Positions 49,176 through 60,575 of a DNA stretch of 64,000 bases are shown piece by piece. The notes beneath the pieces were generated by a model, which was given only the letters and a program-made list of their open reading frames with translations, made no database searches and had not been told where the DNA came from. The first letter of the stretch is position 1; each line of letters opens with the position of its first letter. This stretch comes from Paraspadella gotoi (Eukaryota; Chaetognatha), in NCBI GenBank assembly GCA_051294375.1, contig CM119264.1:3938247-4002246 (forward strand), read 5' to 3'. Both the position numbers and the translations under genes were made by a program.

Positions 49176-50434
49176 TAGCCAAACCTCCTCGCTCAAGGAA
49201 AAAATACAAATAAAAAAAGGAGACACAGACCGCAGCGCCACGTCGCGCCAGGTACGAAAACGATTGAATAAAATGGAAAAAAATAAGCAAAACAGAATGA
49301 CGACGACGACGAAGACGACGACGACCACGATGCCTAATGACGTGCGCCAATCTGTCCCCCACTAATGAGGGTGTCGGGACGCCGTAGCCTCGTTCATCAC
49401 AACGCCGCGTTCCCACNNNNNNNNNNNNNNNNNNNNNNNNNNNNNNNNNNNNNNNNNNNNNNNNNNNNNNNNNNNNNNNNNNNNNNNNNNNNNNNNNNNN
49501 NNNNNNNNNNNNNNNNNNNNNNNNNNNNNNNNNNNNNNNNNNNNNNNNNNNNNNNNNNNNNNNNNNNNNNNNNNNNNNNNNNNNNNNNNNNNNNNNNNNN
49601 NNNNNNNNNNNNNNNNNNNNNNNNNNNNNNNNNNNNNNNNNNNNNNNNNNNNNNNNNNNNNNNNNNNNNNNNNNNGAGAGTGAGAGAGAGAGTGTGTGTT
49701 TTTTTCCGCGAGGCTTGCTCCATTGGAACACTCCAACAGTAGTTTTTTTTTTGTTTTTCATCCTTCGTTGTTGTTTCGATGGGTTAATCGCTTTGTTTAA
49801 GATCGCCTCCGTTTTGTTGTTGTTGTCATGATTGTTGTTGTTGTTGTTTGCCCCGATCGGCTCTAATCGCCTCCCGGGTCGACGGTTCATGACTAAAACA
49901 TAAAAGGCAAGTGAGCGAGAGTGGGAAGAAAACAAAGGCAAAGGGGATTCTATTTATAGATTAGAAAGAAAAGGAAGGAGGAAAGGAGAAAGAGAGAAGA
50001 AGGAAAAGGAGGAAGAGAGAAAATAGAAGAAAAATAGGAAAGAAAAGAGAGGAAAGGAGGAAGAGAGAAAAAACAAAAGAAAAAAGTATGTAGAGATATC
50101 AGGCAAAATAAGAAATACTGGGAAGGTAGAGAAGCAATGCAGAAAAAATATTCTTTATAGATAAGAAAGGAAAGAGAGGAAGGAAGAAGAAAAATGAAGG
50201 AAGGAAGGAAGGGAAAAGGAAGGTCGAAGAGAATGATGGAAGAAAAATAGCTTTAAAATTAATATAATTAAAAATAAAAGCAAAAAAAAAAAAAGAATCG
50301 AAATTCAAACCATAAAATGTCTCGCGATTCGGATGGCAAAACTCTTTTGAGGCTTAATTCTGCCCAACTGGCACGCTAGCACATTGATTCACCTCTCGAT
50401 GGCAACAGTCGACGCAAAGGAATATCCGTTTCAC

Positions 50435-50540
<106 letters not shown>

Positions 50541-50791
50541 TTCCCACGGCATCGATCGATCCCATTTGTTTACTATTACATTTCGCCGATCGATTCGCCT
50601 CCGGTTCGAGTTGAGCACGGATCGTCGGATCTCGGCTTCTCCCCGTATTTGTTTATTTACTTGTTTTTATTGGATTTGATGTCGCGCATTTCGATTCCAT
50701 TCCTCGCAAACGTCCGTCAATCTGTCCACCGACTCGAGAAGACATCCATATAATAATAATAATAATAAATCTCTCCTTTTTATACTTTAAT

Positions 50792-52858
50792 ATGGCGAAT
50801 ATTACGGAAATGACGAAAAAATCTGCGACGTTCTTTCGCTCACTCTTCGCTCTGTCTCTCTCTCTATCTTTTCTCCTTCTCTGTCTCGCTTCTACTTCCG
50901 AGGCAACGGCCTTCGAAGCGGACACCATCGCCACGGACCGCGATAACGGTTCCGAGTTTAGCGTCAACGTCGACAGCGATTGTAGTCTTCGAGAAAACGC
51001 AAATGGCATAGGAGCCAACGGAAGTGGCCAAGTCCCGGATGTAATGGCGATTTGCAGTTCGAATCTGACGGTGACTTTGGCGTTTTACATTTTAAAAGCG
51101 GACGCAGAGAAAAAGAGAGAGGGCGCTGTGAAAAGTCTGAAAGATCTCGAAGGTGAGACAAAAACAAAAGACGTTTTGTAAAAAGCATAAGAATTTAAAA
51201 GTTGATAGCGGAGAAAGCAAAGAAAAAGAAACTCAATAAAACAAATCATAATAAAAACTAAGAAATACAAATACAAATAATACATACATACATATGCAGG
51301 CAACAGCGTCAATATTTGGCGCGAATTTTTCGACTTTTGTCCACTGCGCCATCGCCTCTTCAATATTTCCTTGGAAAATGGCGCCCTAAATCTGAGTCAC
51401 ATTTTCGCGGCGTCGTCTGGCGTCGATGCTCTTCTCAACGGAATCGAACTTTCGTCTCATAATTTTCGTTGGGTGAAGTTTGAATGTTGTTTAATGTTCA
51501 TAATGATGTTTATAAGTATTACNNNNNNNNNNNNNNNNNNNNNNNNNNNNNNNNNNNNNNNNNNNNNNNNNNNNNNNNNNNNNNNNNNNNNNNNNNNNNN
51601 NNNNNNNNNNNNNNNNNNNNNNNNNNNNNNNNNNNNNNNNNNNNNNNNNNNNNNNNNNNNNNNNNNNNNNNNNNNNNNNNNNNNNNNNNNNNNNNNNNNN
51701 NNNNNNNNNNNNNNNNNNNNNNNNNNNNNNNNNNNNNNNNNNNNNNNNNNNNNNNNNNNNNNNNNNNNNNNNNNNNNNNNNNNNNNNNNNNNNNNNNNNN
51801 NNNNNNNNNNNNNNNNNNNNNNNNNNNNNNNNNNNNNNNTTTTTCACCAAATTTCTTTCCTGGCACCAATGGGCATGCGGGATCGCTCTCGTAGGATTCG
51901 GTGCTGCCTCGGCCTGGCTCGTCGCTGCGTCCGAAGCGGCGTCCTGCGTCGACGCCGCCTCTCGCGTTTCTCGCTCGACCGGCGCCGTTCGTTCCTTCGC
52001 TCTTCTCCTCTTCGGCGCCGGCGTTGACGACGCTGAATCCTCGACGGCGTCGTGGGCGTTGACGATGACGTGGGCGGCGTCGGCCTTTGGCTTCTCCGTC
52101 CTCTTCTCGGCCCACATTTCGTCCGGGATGACGGTGGACAAGATCGTGGGGAATATGAAGACGCTGGACGATCTTCTCCAAAGTCGCGCCACCTTCTTTT
52201 GGCTGAAGCATCATAAGAACATCAATCACTCTCTCGTTGCGGAGCTGAGGGAGAGATACGAGAAATTCAAGACGCCGAAGATGGAGAAATACGAGTCGCT
52301 GGAGCCGGAGAAGTGGCCGTCTTTGACAATGGAGCTGCTGGAGGAAGGACACGCCCTCGTTACGGTGGCTGGATATTTGGCCTTGCAGTTGAAGATGGAG
52401 GATAAGAAAACAAAAATGGATCCAAAGAAATTTGATGAGTCGAAAGGTAAGGANNNNNNNNNNNNNNNNNNNNNNNNNNNNNNNNNNNNNNNNNNNNNNN
52501 NNNNNNNNNNNNNNNNNNNNNNNNNNNNNNNNNNNNNNNNNNNNNNNNNNNNNNNNNNNNNNNNNNNNNNNNNNNNNNNNNNNNNNNNNNNNNNNNNNNN
52601 NNNNNNNNNNNNNNNNNNNNNNNNNNNNNNNNNNNNNNNNNNNNNNNNNNNNNNNNNNNNNNNNNNNNNNNNNNNNNNNNNNNNNNNNNNNNNNNNNNNN
52701 NNNNNNNNNNNNNNNNNNNNNNNNNNNNNNNNNNNNNNNNNNNNNNNNNNNNNNNNCAAGATAAAGATCACATCTTATTCTTAAGTTATTTAAATTAAAT
52801 AAAATTTATAAAATTTATTTCAGGCTCAAAAGACAACGTCGATTATAATACCTTATAA
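50792..52858 (+). CDS. Secreted or membrane glycoprotein of unknown family, multi-exon, interrupted by gaps
   Basis: Exon 1 is 50792-51152 (donor GTGAGA, phase 1). Exon 2 starts at 51300 after a CATATGCAG acceptor and runs into the gap at 51523. Another exon emerges from the gap at 51840 and ends at 52446 (donor GTAAGG, phase 1). A short last exon, 52824-52858, follows TTTATTTCAG and gives GSKDNVDYNTL and a stop in the matching phase. Residues ~14-38 form a signal peptide (SLFALSLSLSFLLLCLASTS). Sequons NGS, NLT, NIS and NLS suggest a glycosylated luminal or extracellular domain. A hydrophobic run before the first gap and another after it (WACGIALVGFGAASAWLVAA) look like membrane segments. 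The C-terminal ~110 residues are charged and helical (for example LVAELRERYEKFKTPKMEKY). At least 400 residues are visible; more exons may lie in the gaps. I do not recognise the family. Confidence 0.7.
51523..51839. other. 317-N gap inside the glycoprotein gene
   Basis: It hides the end of exon 2 and the start of the next visible exon. Both flanks are open in the coding frame. A second gap, 52454-52756 (303 N), follows the next donor and may contain further exons. Confidence 0.95.
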
Positions 52859-52898
52859 TCGCTTATAAAATAGACAATTTACAAAATAATAATGAAAA

Positions 52899-53725
52899 NN
52901 NNNNNNNNNNNNNNNNNNNNNNNNNNNNNNNNNNNNNNNNNNNNNNNNNNNNNNNNNNNNNNNNNNNNNNNNNNNNNNNNNNNNNNNNNNNNNNNNNNNN
53001 NNNNNNNNNNNNNNNNNNNNNNNNNNNNNNNNNNNNNNNNNNNNNNNNNNNNNNNNNNNNNNNNNNNNNNNNNNNNNNNNNNNNNNNNNNNNNNNNNNNN
53101 NNNNNNNNNNNNNNNNNNNNNNNNNNNNNNNNNNNNNNNNNNNNNNNNNNNNNNNNNNNNNNNNNNNNNNNNNNNNNNNNNNNNNNNNNNNNNNNNNNNN
53201 NNNNNNNNNNNNNNNNNNNNNNNNNNNNNNNNNNNNNNNNNNNNNNNNNNNNNNNNNNNNNNNNNNNNNNNNNNNNNNNNNNNNNNNNNNNNNNNNNNNN
53301 NNNNNNNNNNNNNNNNNNNNNNNNNNNNNNNNNNNNNNNNNNNNNNNNNNNNNNNNNNNNNNNNNNNNNNNNNNNNNNNNNNNNNNNNNNNNNNNNNNNN
53401 NNNNNNNNNNNNNNNNNNNNNNNNNNNNNNNNNNNNNNNNNNNNNNNNNNNNNNNNNNNNNNNNNNNNNNNNNNNNNNNNNNNNNNNNNNNNNNNNNNNN
53501 NNNNNNNNNNNNNNNNNNNNNNNNNNNNNNNNNNNNNNNNNNNNNNNNNNNNNNNNNNNNNNNNNNNNNNNNNNNNNNNNNNNNNNNNNNNNNNNNNNNN
53601 NNNNNNNNNNNNNNNNNNNNNNNNNNNNNNNNNNNNNNNNNNNNNNNNNNNNNNNNNNNNNNNNNNNNNNNNNNNNNNNNNNNNNNNNNNNNNNNNNNNN
53701 NNNNNNNNNNNNNNNNNNNNNNNNN
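52899..53725. other. 827-N gap
   Basis: The largest gap in the window, between the end of the plus-strand gene and the minus-strand exon at 53726. It probably holds most of the minus-strand gene's remaining sequence. Confidence 0.95.
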
Positions 53726-53943
53726 GCAGCGAATTCTCATTGATACTCTTCAACCTAAAACGGAATTCCTGAGGATTGAACCTGGGAGGCTCGGACGAAC
53801 GTTTTCTAAAGACGAGATGATTTAGCGGGCTGAACAATTTCGACGAAACGCCGTACAATCTTTTGTTCTTAAAGAACTCATTTTCAGGAGAAATTTTTGC
53901 TTTTGTGGATTGTGATGCAAGTAACTTTTCGAACAATAGCGAA
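53726..53943 (-). CDS. Partial exon of a minus-strand gene, function unknown
   Basis: On the minus strand a pyrimidine-rich stretch ending TTTTTGCTCTTAG at 53944 forms a good acceptor. An open frame of 72 codons then continues into the 827-N gap. It begins SLLFEKLLASQSTKAKISPE, then carries a basic stretch and ends at RFRLKSINENSL. Composition and codon choice look like real coding sequence, without low complexity. No start codon is in the exon, so an upstream exon is needed, possibly around 54000-54090. No family is recognised. It would be convergent with the gene ending at 52858. Confidence 0.4.
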
Positions 53944-54077
53944 CTAAGAGCAAAAACAAAAAAACAAAGGTTTTTAAAAAAAATATTTTAATGAGAGCAA
54001 CAGTCATTAATAATCAATGAGACGAAACGCACACAAACAGACCAACACACTTTGCCATTCCAACATGGCGTCGCTGC

Positions 54078-54091
54078 GTCGCCATGGCAAC
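54078..54091. promoter_or_regulatory. RFX-type X-box, GTCGCCATGGCAAC
   Basis: Matches the palindromic X-box consensus (GTNRCC-ATGGYAAC type, best form GTTGCCATGGCAAC) with one difference in the left arm. X-boxes bind RFX transcription factors and in animals often sit close upstream of cilium genes. Here it lies about 135 bases upstream of the minus-strand acceptor at 53943 and inside a short CpG-containing stretch. The link to that gene, and any ciliary role, is inference. Confidence 0.5.
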
Positions 54092-54173
54092 GACCTTCGT
54101 CACGTCTTCCTCTTCCCAACGCAATTTAAATTTTCCCGCAAAATCGCAACGTAAACAAACTTTTTTTTTTTAA

Positions 54174-54600
54174 AAGTCAGCGAAAAAAAAAATGAGAAGA
54201 CAAAAGGCGTTAGAGAGTTTACTGTTAAAGTTGATAAGGGGAAGGGAGGAGGAGGAGGAAGAGGAGGAGGAGGAGGAGGAAGAGGAGGAGGAAGAGAAGG
54301 AAGAGCAGGGGAGGCGGAAGAATTGAAGGAAAGGAGAAAGCCCTAATGCGACATTGCACGATACCCGACGGCGTGAGGGATATTTTGAGCCTCTCGAAAC
54401 TTGAGTGGCGGAAATTCGTGGATGAGCCGGCGCCACGATTCTGCGACGTCAAGCGTCTGGGAGGAGATGAATAGAACCGGAGCGAATGTGAAATGCTTTT
54501 TCATATCGCAATAACACAACGGAGCAAATCCCTTCGATAACGAGGTACAACCATTAGTAGAAAGATGTAACGGCAACGAATTTTGAGCCTGGTTCAATGT
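54174..54600. other. GGA-repeat and open-frame block, strand undecided
   Basis: A (GGA)n-like purine run at 54240-54312 is followed by a non-repetitive GC-richer stretch. The minus strand is open from 54597 to 54343 (begins NQAQNSLPLHLSTNGC). The plus strand has a 42-codon end from ATG 54344 (MRHCTIPDGVRDILSLSKLE, then a stop at 54472). Both look plausible as exons, and no splice signal or family decides. Confidence 0.3.
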
Positions 54601-54748
54601 TTTATCTTTTATATATAAACGTTTAAAATGAATAAAGAGAGATCATAAACTCAAAAATAAATTAGATGAATAAAAAAGAAAAAAAAGAAAAGAAGAAGCC
54701 ATTGAAGAGATGACGTCATTAGTGAAGAAGAAAATGAATTTCCATTTA

Positions 54749-54773
54749 NNNNNNNNNNNNNNNNNNNNNNNNN
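54749..54773. other. 25-N scaffold gap with a change of sequence texture
   Basis: To the left is GA-rich, gene-bearing sequence. To the right is AT-rich sequence with a 37-base T run (about 54933-54969) and almost no GA tracts. No overlap between the two flanks is visible, unlike the gaps at 31067 and 40930. Confidence 0.9.
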
Positions 54774-54930
54774 GAAAGTAAGCTAAAACTGGTTCCCTTG
54801 TTCATAAATAGGTGCTCGAGACCTTATACTTGCCCCCTCCAGTCTTCCTCTCTCTTCTGCTACCTAATTTTTCTTTGAACATAAGCCAAATGATCCTATT
54901 AAAATAGATCCCTGGACCTATTTCGGAATT

Positions 54931-54969
<39 letters not shown>

Positions 54970-57900
54970 CGTTTAAATGGACTCACATAAAATATTATGA
55001 ACTAATTCATAAGAAACTATAAATACAAAACAAATACAAATACAAGAACGTTCAAAATTCAATTTTAAACCAAAAAATATGGAAACAAGACAAAAAACAA
55101 AAATAATAAAGCATAACGAAAAACAACGTTATAAAACAAGAAACAAAATAAAAATAATATAAGCATTAAATGAAATATAATTAGATAAAATGTATTGTAA
55201 GTATAAAGTCGTAGTAAGGGCAGATAAAGGGCAGTAAACGAAAACATAGGATTTTTTTTTTATAAAAAAATTAATTGTTTAATGTAAAAAACAAAAATGT
55301 CTAGTATATTTATAAAAGTGATTATGCGATAAGTGTCAAGGGATTTATTTTATGAACATTCATTATAATAAGATCAATTTGTTATATTACAATGTGTATG
55401 TATGGGACAAGATGGGCACAATGCTAATAATATGAAATACAAAAAACTACATCAATTATATACATATACTACTACATATAATTACACACATTACACATAT
55501 ACATACATATATATATAAGCACACAAAATCAACAGAGAAGAACCTTATAAAAACTAAAGAGCGCTAATAAAAACAAAGAGACAAAAGAGACGCAAAAACG
55601 AAATGAGATGCTAACAAAGAGACGCTAAAAACGAAATGAGTATATCACTGTATCACGTATCACGCTAATAAAACAAAGAAAATAAAAAATAAAGAGACGC
55701 TATGAAAAATAATGATAATAATAATAAAACAAATGCATGTAAACATTACCACATAAAAATAAACATGTGGTCCCACAATACCCATACGAGCGACCCTCAT
55801 GATTAAATATAGTTCCAATAGCCAATTTTTAACCCGTTTTATTAGTTTCCCCACTCTATCAGTCCATCCCTCATTAATGTACACCAGTACAATTATTTCA
55901 ATAAGATTCGTTTTTAAACTATTCCCAATCTGCCACTTAATTGGCCACCCAATATCTTGTTCTAATAACCTTCTCAAATGAAATAACAAAATTTTCCACA
56001 GTCTTCAGTCTTTCAGTCTTTCGTCTTTTACATATGGAAATTTTTTCAATTTTTTTGCAATGCAATGGCTATAGTGGTATAGGAAAAGAGAATAGAAATG
56101 TAGTATTTGCAAGAAAGACATTTGTATTTTTATTTTATTATACAGATTCATTAAAGAAAGAAAAGAAGAAAAATATTGAGAAATTCCCATAATTATGATA
56201 CAGTCCAATTATAGAGTAACATATGTAAATAATTTTTTCGTTTCTTTGTGTTAAAATCATTTTATACATCTATATACAATTTATTAATAAAAAATTCGTA
56301 CATAGTGACACTGCATCGTCGTAAGAAGTTATACGTCGTTTACTATACGCATCTCGCCGACATATGACTAGATACTGTAGATCTTTATCCTAATAGAATT
56401 GTGGAGTCGCTAACTGCAATGGTGGCGTGATTCTCTCGCTATGTGCTCGGCGGTACTTCTACTGAGTATTTGGATATTATAGCGTCGCCTAAACATTTAC
56501 ACAAAACCCTCAATCAATACCTCTTACACGCCCCTCTATAACTCCCACCAACCTTGGGGTCCACTAACCATAACGCTCCTCTAGCTACCGTCTCAAATGA
56601 GAAGCCATATCTTAATACAATCTTCCACTCTACTCTCGATCGTGTCAGCGAGCTCCTTCTGTGTCCCTAACCGCCTCTCTCATCCCTTCACTCGCACCCT
56701 CTACTGTCTCCTCACATTAATTTTATCTTTCAATAAAACGGTGTAAGTCCCAGCCTCAAACCCTATGAAAGGCTGTCCTAGTGAGTTGTTATCTATAAAA
56801 TCAGCGTGACGCCGACGGACGACGACTAACGTCACAAAGGCAAGGCGATTACATAAATGATGATATAAAATAGAGTCAGCGCCACCCGCAACTCGACCTG
56901 TGTTCCTGGTCTCGATAATAATACTAGTGCGCTTCTAGCCCATTCTTTATAAATCATTTTGGTTCATTTCGTAGAGTTAAAGTTTTTTCAGAAATTTTGA
57001 AGTTTCATTGTGAAGTTTTCCTTCAAATCAAACTTCAGACCGCACCCATTGACAAGAGTTCTGGTGCTAACTTATAGTCTCGGTAATAGTTTTGGCTAAG
57101 TAATATATTAGTTACAAGACCCTGCATAAAGCGACGGCAGAACCGTGTGTACTGGCCCGCAGTCGCAGAATGAAACCGGCTAGACCTTAACCACATCCAA
57201 TCTACTAGCTCACCCCTCCGATTTATACCTTTCAATTTTATTGTTTATCTCTTATTAATCCATTCGCGACAAACTCTTTCGATTGAACTCGTTCACTAAT
57301 ATACTGCCCCGTTAAACGCACGCTGGGCGATCTCTCAGATCTAAGCTCTTCGGTCTCTCATCCTCTCTGTGTATCTGTGCCATTCGTGTGTGTCTTTTCT
57401 GCCCTGGCTGCGTCTTCTGCGTGTCTATTTGTTCGTAGCTCGTGTCTTAGTCGTAGTCTGTCTTATGTCTGCTCTGTTCTGTCTTATTCGTATACTTGTG
57501 GACTGTGTTTTCTCTCCTCTGGTCTCTGTTTTAGTTCATCTTTGTTGACTTTAATGCCAACTTGGTGGGTAGTTATAATTCTCCCCCGCGTACATATCTA
57601 GTGATCTAGATATATGTGGTTGGTCTTATTGGATGGCAAACTTATACTGGAGGCTCTTTCTCATAACTCTGCTCGTCACACATACTCTCTCGGCTTTCGT
57701 CGCTCTCGTGGTGCTGGCCTCTGGTGCATCTCGAAATTTACCAAATAGCATAATATGTCTCTACAGATTATTACATCTCTCATTACTCTTGTATCTTACT
57801 TCATCTCATTGCTGTCATAACATGATACTTATACTGCAATTAGTCTTTCGTCGTGCTATGCGTTGTCTAATGCATCATCAATACTCGCTCTCTCCTCTTC

Positions 57901-60255
57901 ACTTCTTCGTCTCGTCAAGTAGGTGCCGATAAAAGTCGAAAAATATAATCCGCTAAATAGCAACTTCTCTCAGAAAGTATATATAGTGTGAAGTCATTAA
58001 CCCCTCAATATATAAACCAAAAAAACAACACATAAATAAACAATCGTTTGGAAGAATAAATTAGCCGCAGTTTGGTCGAGAGTCTCATAAAGGATCTCTG
58101 CTCGATCGAAAGGAAATCGCCGCTGCTGATAAGACAGAACCAGAACGTGTGAAGGTCCAGGAGTCCGGCGTCCCGTATCTTATGTGAGCTTTAGTCTGGC
58201 CAGCTCGACCAGATTAAATATGATTTCGACCTATTATATCTACCCTCCGTTCGCTCATTTTGATGACGCGTAAGATTTTTTGCGTCCTTCCTGATCAATA
58301 TCCTAGTACCCTTGCACAATCCATAATCATATCATAGTAATGGTTGAGCAAGTATGAGCTTTCCTTGACGTAAATGAAATTGAGGTATTGCTGGTGAGAT
58401 GGAAACTATGGCAATGTAAAAGAACTCGATGTAGATTGTGAGACGCAGATCCTGGGTTGGCAGGCTGAGGAAGGGGCATTCGCATTTGTTTATTCTCTTG
58501 TCAAAGTCAGGATACAGAGGACATCTGTAGATAAGTGACGAAGAAGAGAACAAGAGGCAGAACAAAAGCAGAGTGAGAGCTCGCTTTCTTGAGAGTGAGA
58601 CCAAGACACATGCGTCGACCACTATAGGTATCCGAATCTCTATTATCAAAAAGTATTTAATAGAAAACTGTATTAAATAAAAATATAGAAGGTGATATGG
58701 CGACCCAGACGTCATTGTCGTTTTCCAATCTTGTGATCGTACAGCATCACAAAGTTGTAACAGAAAAATTCGCAATTACTGAAATGGGTCTATAGAAGAA
58801 GAATAATTAAAGCTCAGGAACACATGCCATGTAATTGACAGCAAAATCGGAAGCGTACGTGGATAAGCCAATCTGTTAGCAGAATGTCCATCTGTCGAGC
58901 GGATGGTCTCGCGCAAGGGCCTAAGCTCAAAATTTTCTTTACTCCCTATACATTTTGTTTTTGGTACGTGATCGCTGCCTTGTATGATTCTCATTGACTG
59001 ATCAGTGGCGGAAAGTGAAACCTCGTAGTCCAGAGTTTGTGATAAATCGTCTACTGTATTAGTAACCAGTAACAAGTAAAAAGATGAATCTAAACGATCG
59101 GAGATTCTAAGAGTTGCGTATCCGCGAGGGTCAGATTACAGGTTGCATGAATCTCTTCCTCTGTGGCAACAGACCTGTGTGCCACATCGATAATGTCTAT
59201 ACTTTTCCAGACGCTTGTGCTTAAGCTCCTGTGTCTATATTGTGTGATACACTCTCTAATTATTGCTAACTTCAATAGATTTAGACATTATTTTTGCCAT
59301 CATTTCATATTCTCTTGCTGTACAAAAGAATACTACTCGTTAAAAATAACTCTGGAATTCATCAGAAGCTTAGTCTATGAGCAGAGCTCGGTGATTTCTA
59401 TTTGATCCTGCTAATTATAAACTATGATTTATCTTTTTTCTCTCCATACTGCTTCTAAATATGAGCCACGCTTTATAAAAAAAAGGATTGGCTATGAGTC
59501 CAGCCTATAGTATATCTTACTACTCTAAAATGAACATAGCCAAATCACTGGGTGAAATTTCTATGCGTCAATATTTATCGGTCAAGCATTATATTCTTTA
59601 CGTTAGTATAACAATTCTAATGAAAAGGTGATTCTTTGGACTCCTAATTATTTAAGATGAAACTAAAGAACATAATGATTTAAATTGACTGCCGTGGAAA
59701 ATGGTCTTTATCGCTCCTCTTGGTGACTACACTTAAAGGCTTAGGCAAAATAAAAACGGTCGCACACTATATATGTGAAAAACTTTTTGTCAGTATTTTT
59801 AACACTATTATTTTTACTCGTCTTGAACCTCTTACTCTATATATTTCTCTCTCTCTCTGTCTGTCTGCTGCCCTACAATATCTACACCAACTTTTTATCA
59901 TCAATTTCATCTCTTTGTAGATACATCCTTGCATTCTTTCACCTTGTACCTTCTATTTGTCTCACCTCTTCTCTATCTCTGCTCCTTCTCTCCTCTTCAT
60001 CTCATGAATTACATTTTCACCTCTCTGATATATCATTCTTTTCTCTTACTCTTTATACTAACGTTCTTCCTCTTCTCCCAGTATATTATCGTATACCACT
60101 CTTTTCTCGTTACGCTATATTTAATTCACTTTTGCCAACTTAGTTTCTTTCATACATTTGCTCTCTACCTCTCTTATCTGTGTTTCTCATTCCAATGTCT
60201 ATGTGTTTGCTTATTTTATAATACTGTGGTATGTATAAACTCTCTAACTACTTAT
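54774..60255. other. AT-rich stretch without a supported gene
   Basis: Poly-T run, TATA/TACA-rich sequence (55380-55520), AAACGAGACGCTA-like short repeats (55560-55690), and CT-flavoured low-complexity sequence (57350-57930 and 59840-60180). All open frames are short and compositional. I found no splice-consistent exon pair, tRNA or rRNA signature. Confidence 0.5.
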
Positions 60256-60575
60256 TAGTACAATCAATGGATGACTCTCCAATCCTGGGTCCGGACAAAA
60301 AGACGGCTCAGCTGGAAGATGTGTGAGAATCGGTTCCAGCAGCCAGCTGCCAGGCTCTGACAAGACTGACCTAGTGACCACGTCTGCAGCAGAGAAGAGT
60401 GGTTCAAGCTTCGCAGCGAATAACAGGATCTCGTCGACTAAGGGTGCGCATTCCCAAACCCACCCATCGCAGCCAATGAAGACCATACCAAATGAACCAG
60501 CTACCAATCTACAATTGCGTGACCACTCATAACTGACAGGCCCTACATTACAATGAGGGGGAGGGCACAGCCTCA
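60256..60575. other. GC-richer island, open on both strands
   Basis: About 320 bases of balanced composition in AT-rich flanks. The minus strand is open for 110 codons from 60576 (ending near 60247) and the plus strand for 69 codons from 60323 (MRIGSSSQLPGSDKTDLVTT). Complementary codon bias makes both equally plausible. It may be an exon, a transposon remnant or foreign sequence; unresolved. Confidence 0.3.

Noticed and set aside
57633-57932. Plus-strand frame of 99 codons with a signal-peptide-like start
   Set aside because: It lies in CT-flavoured low-complexity sequence. Hydrophobic content follows composition, and no splice partners or motifs are present.
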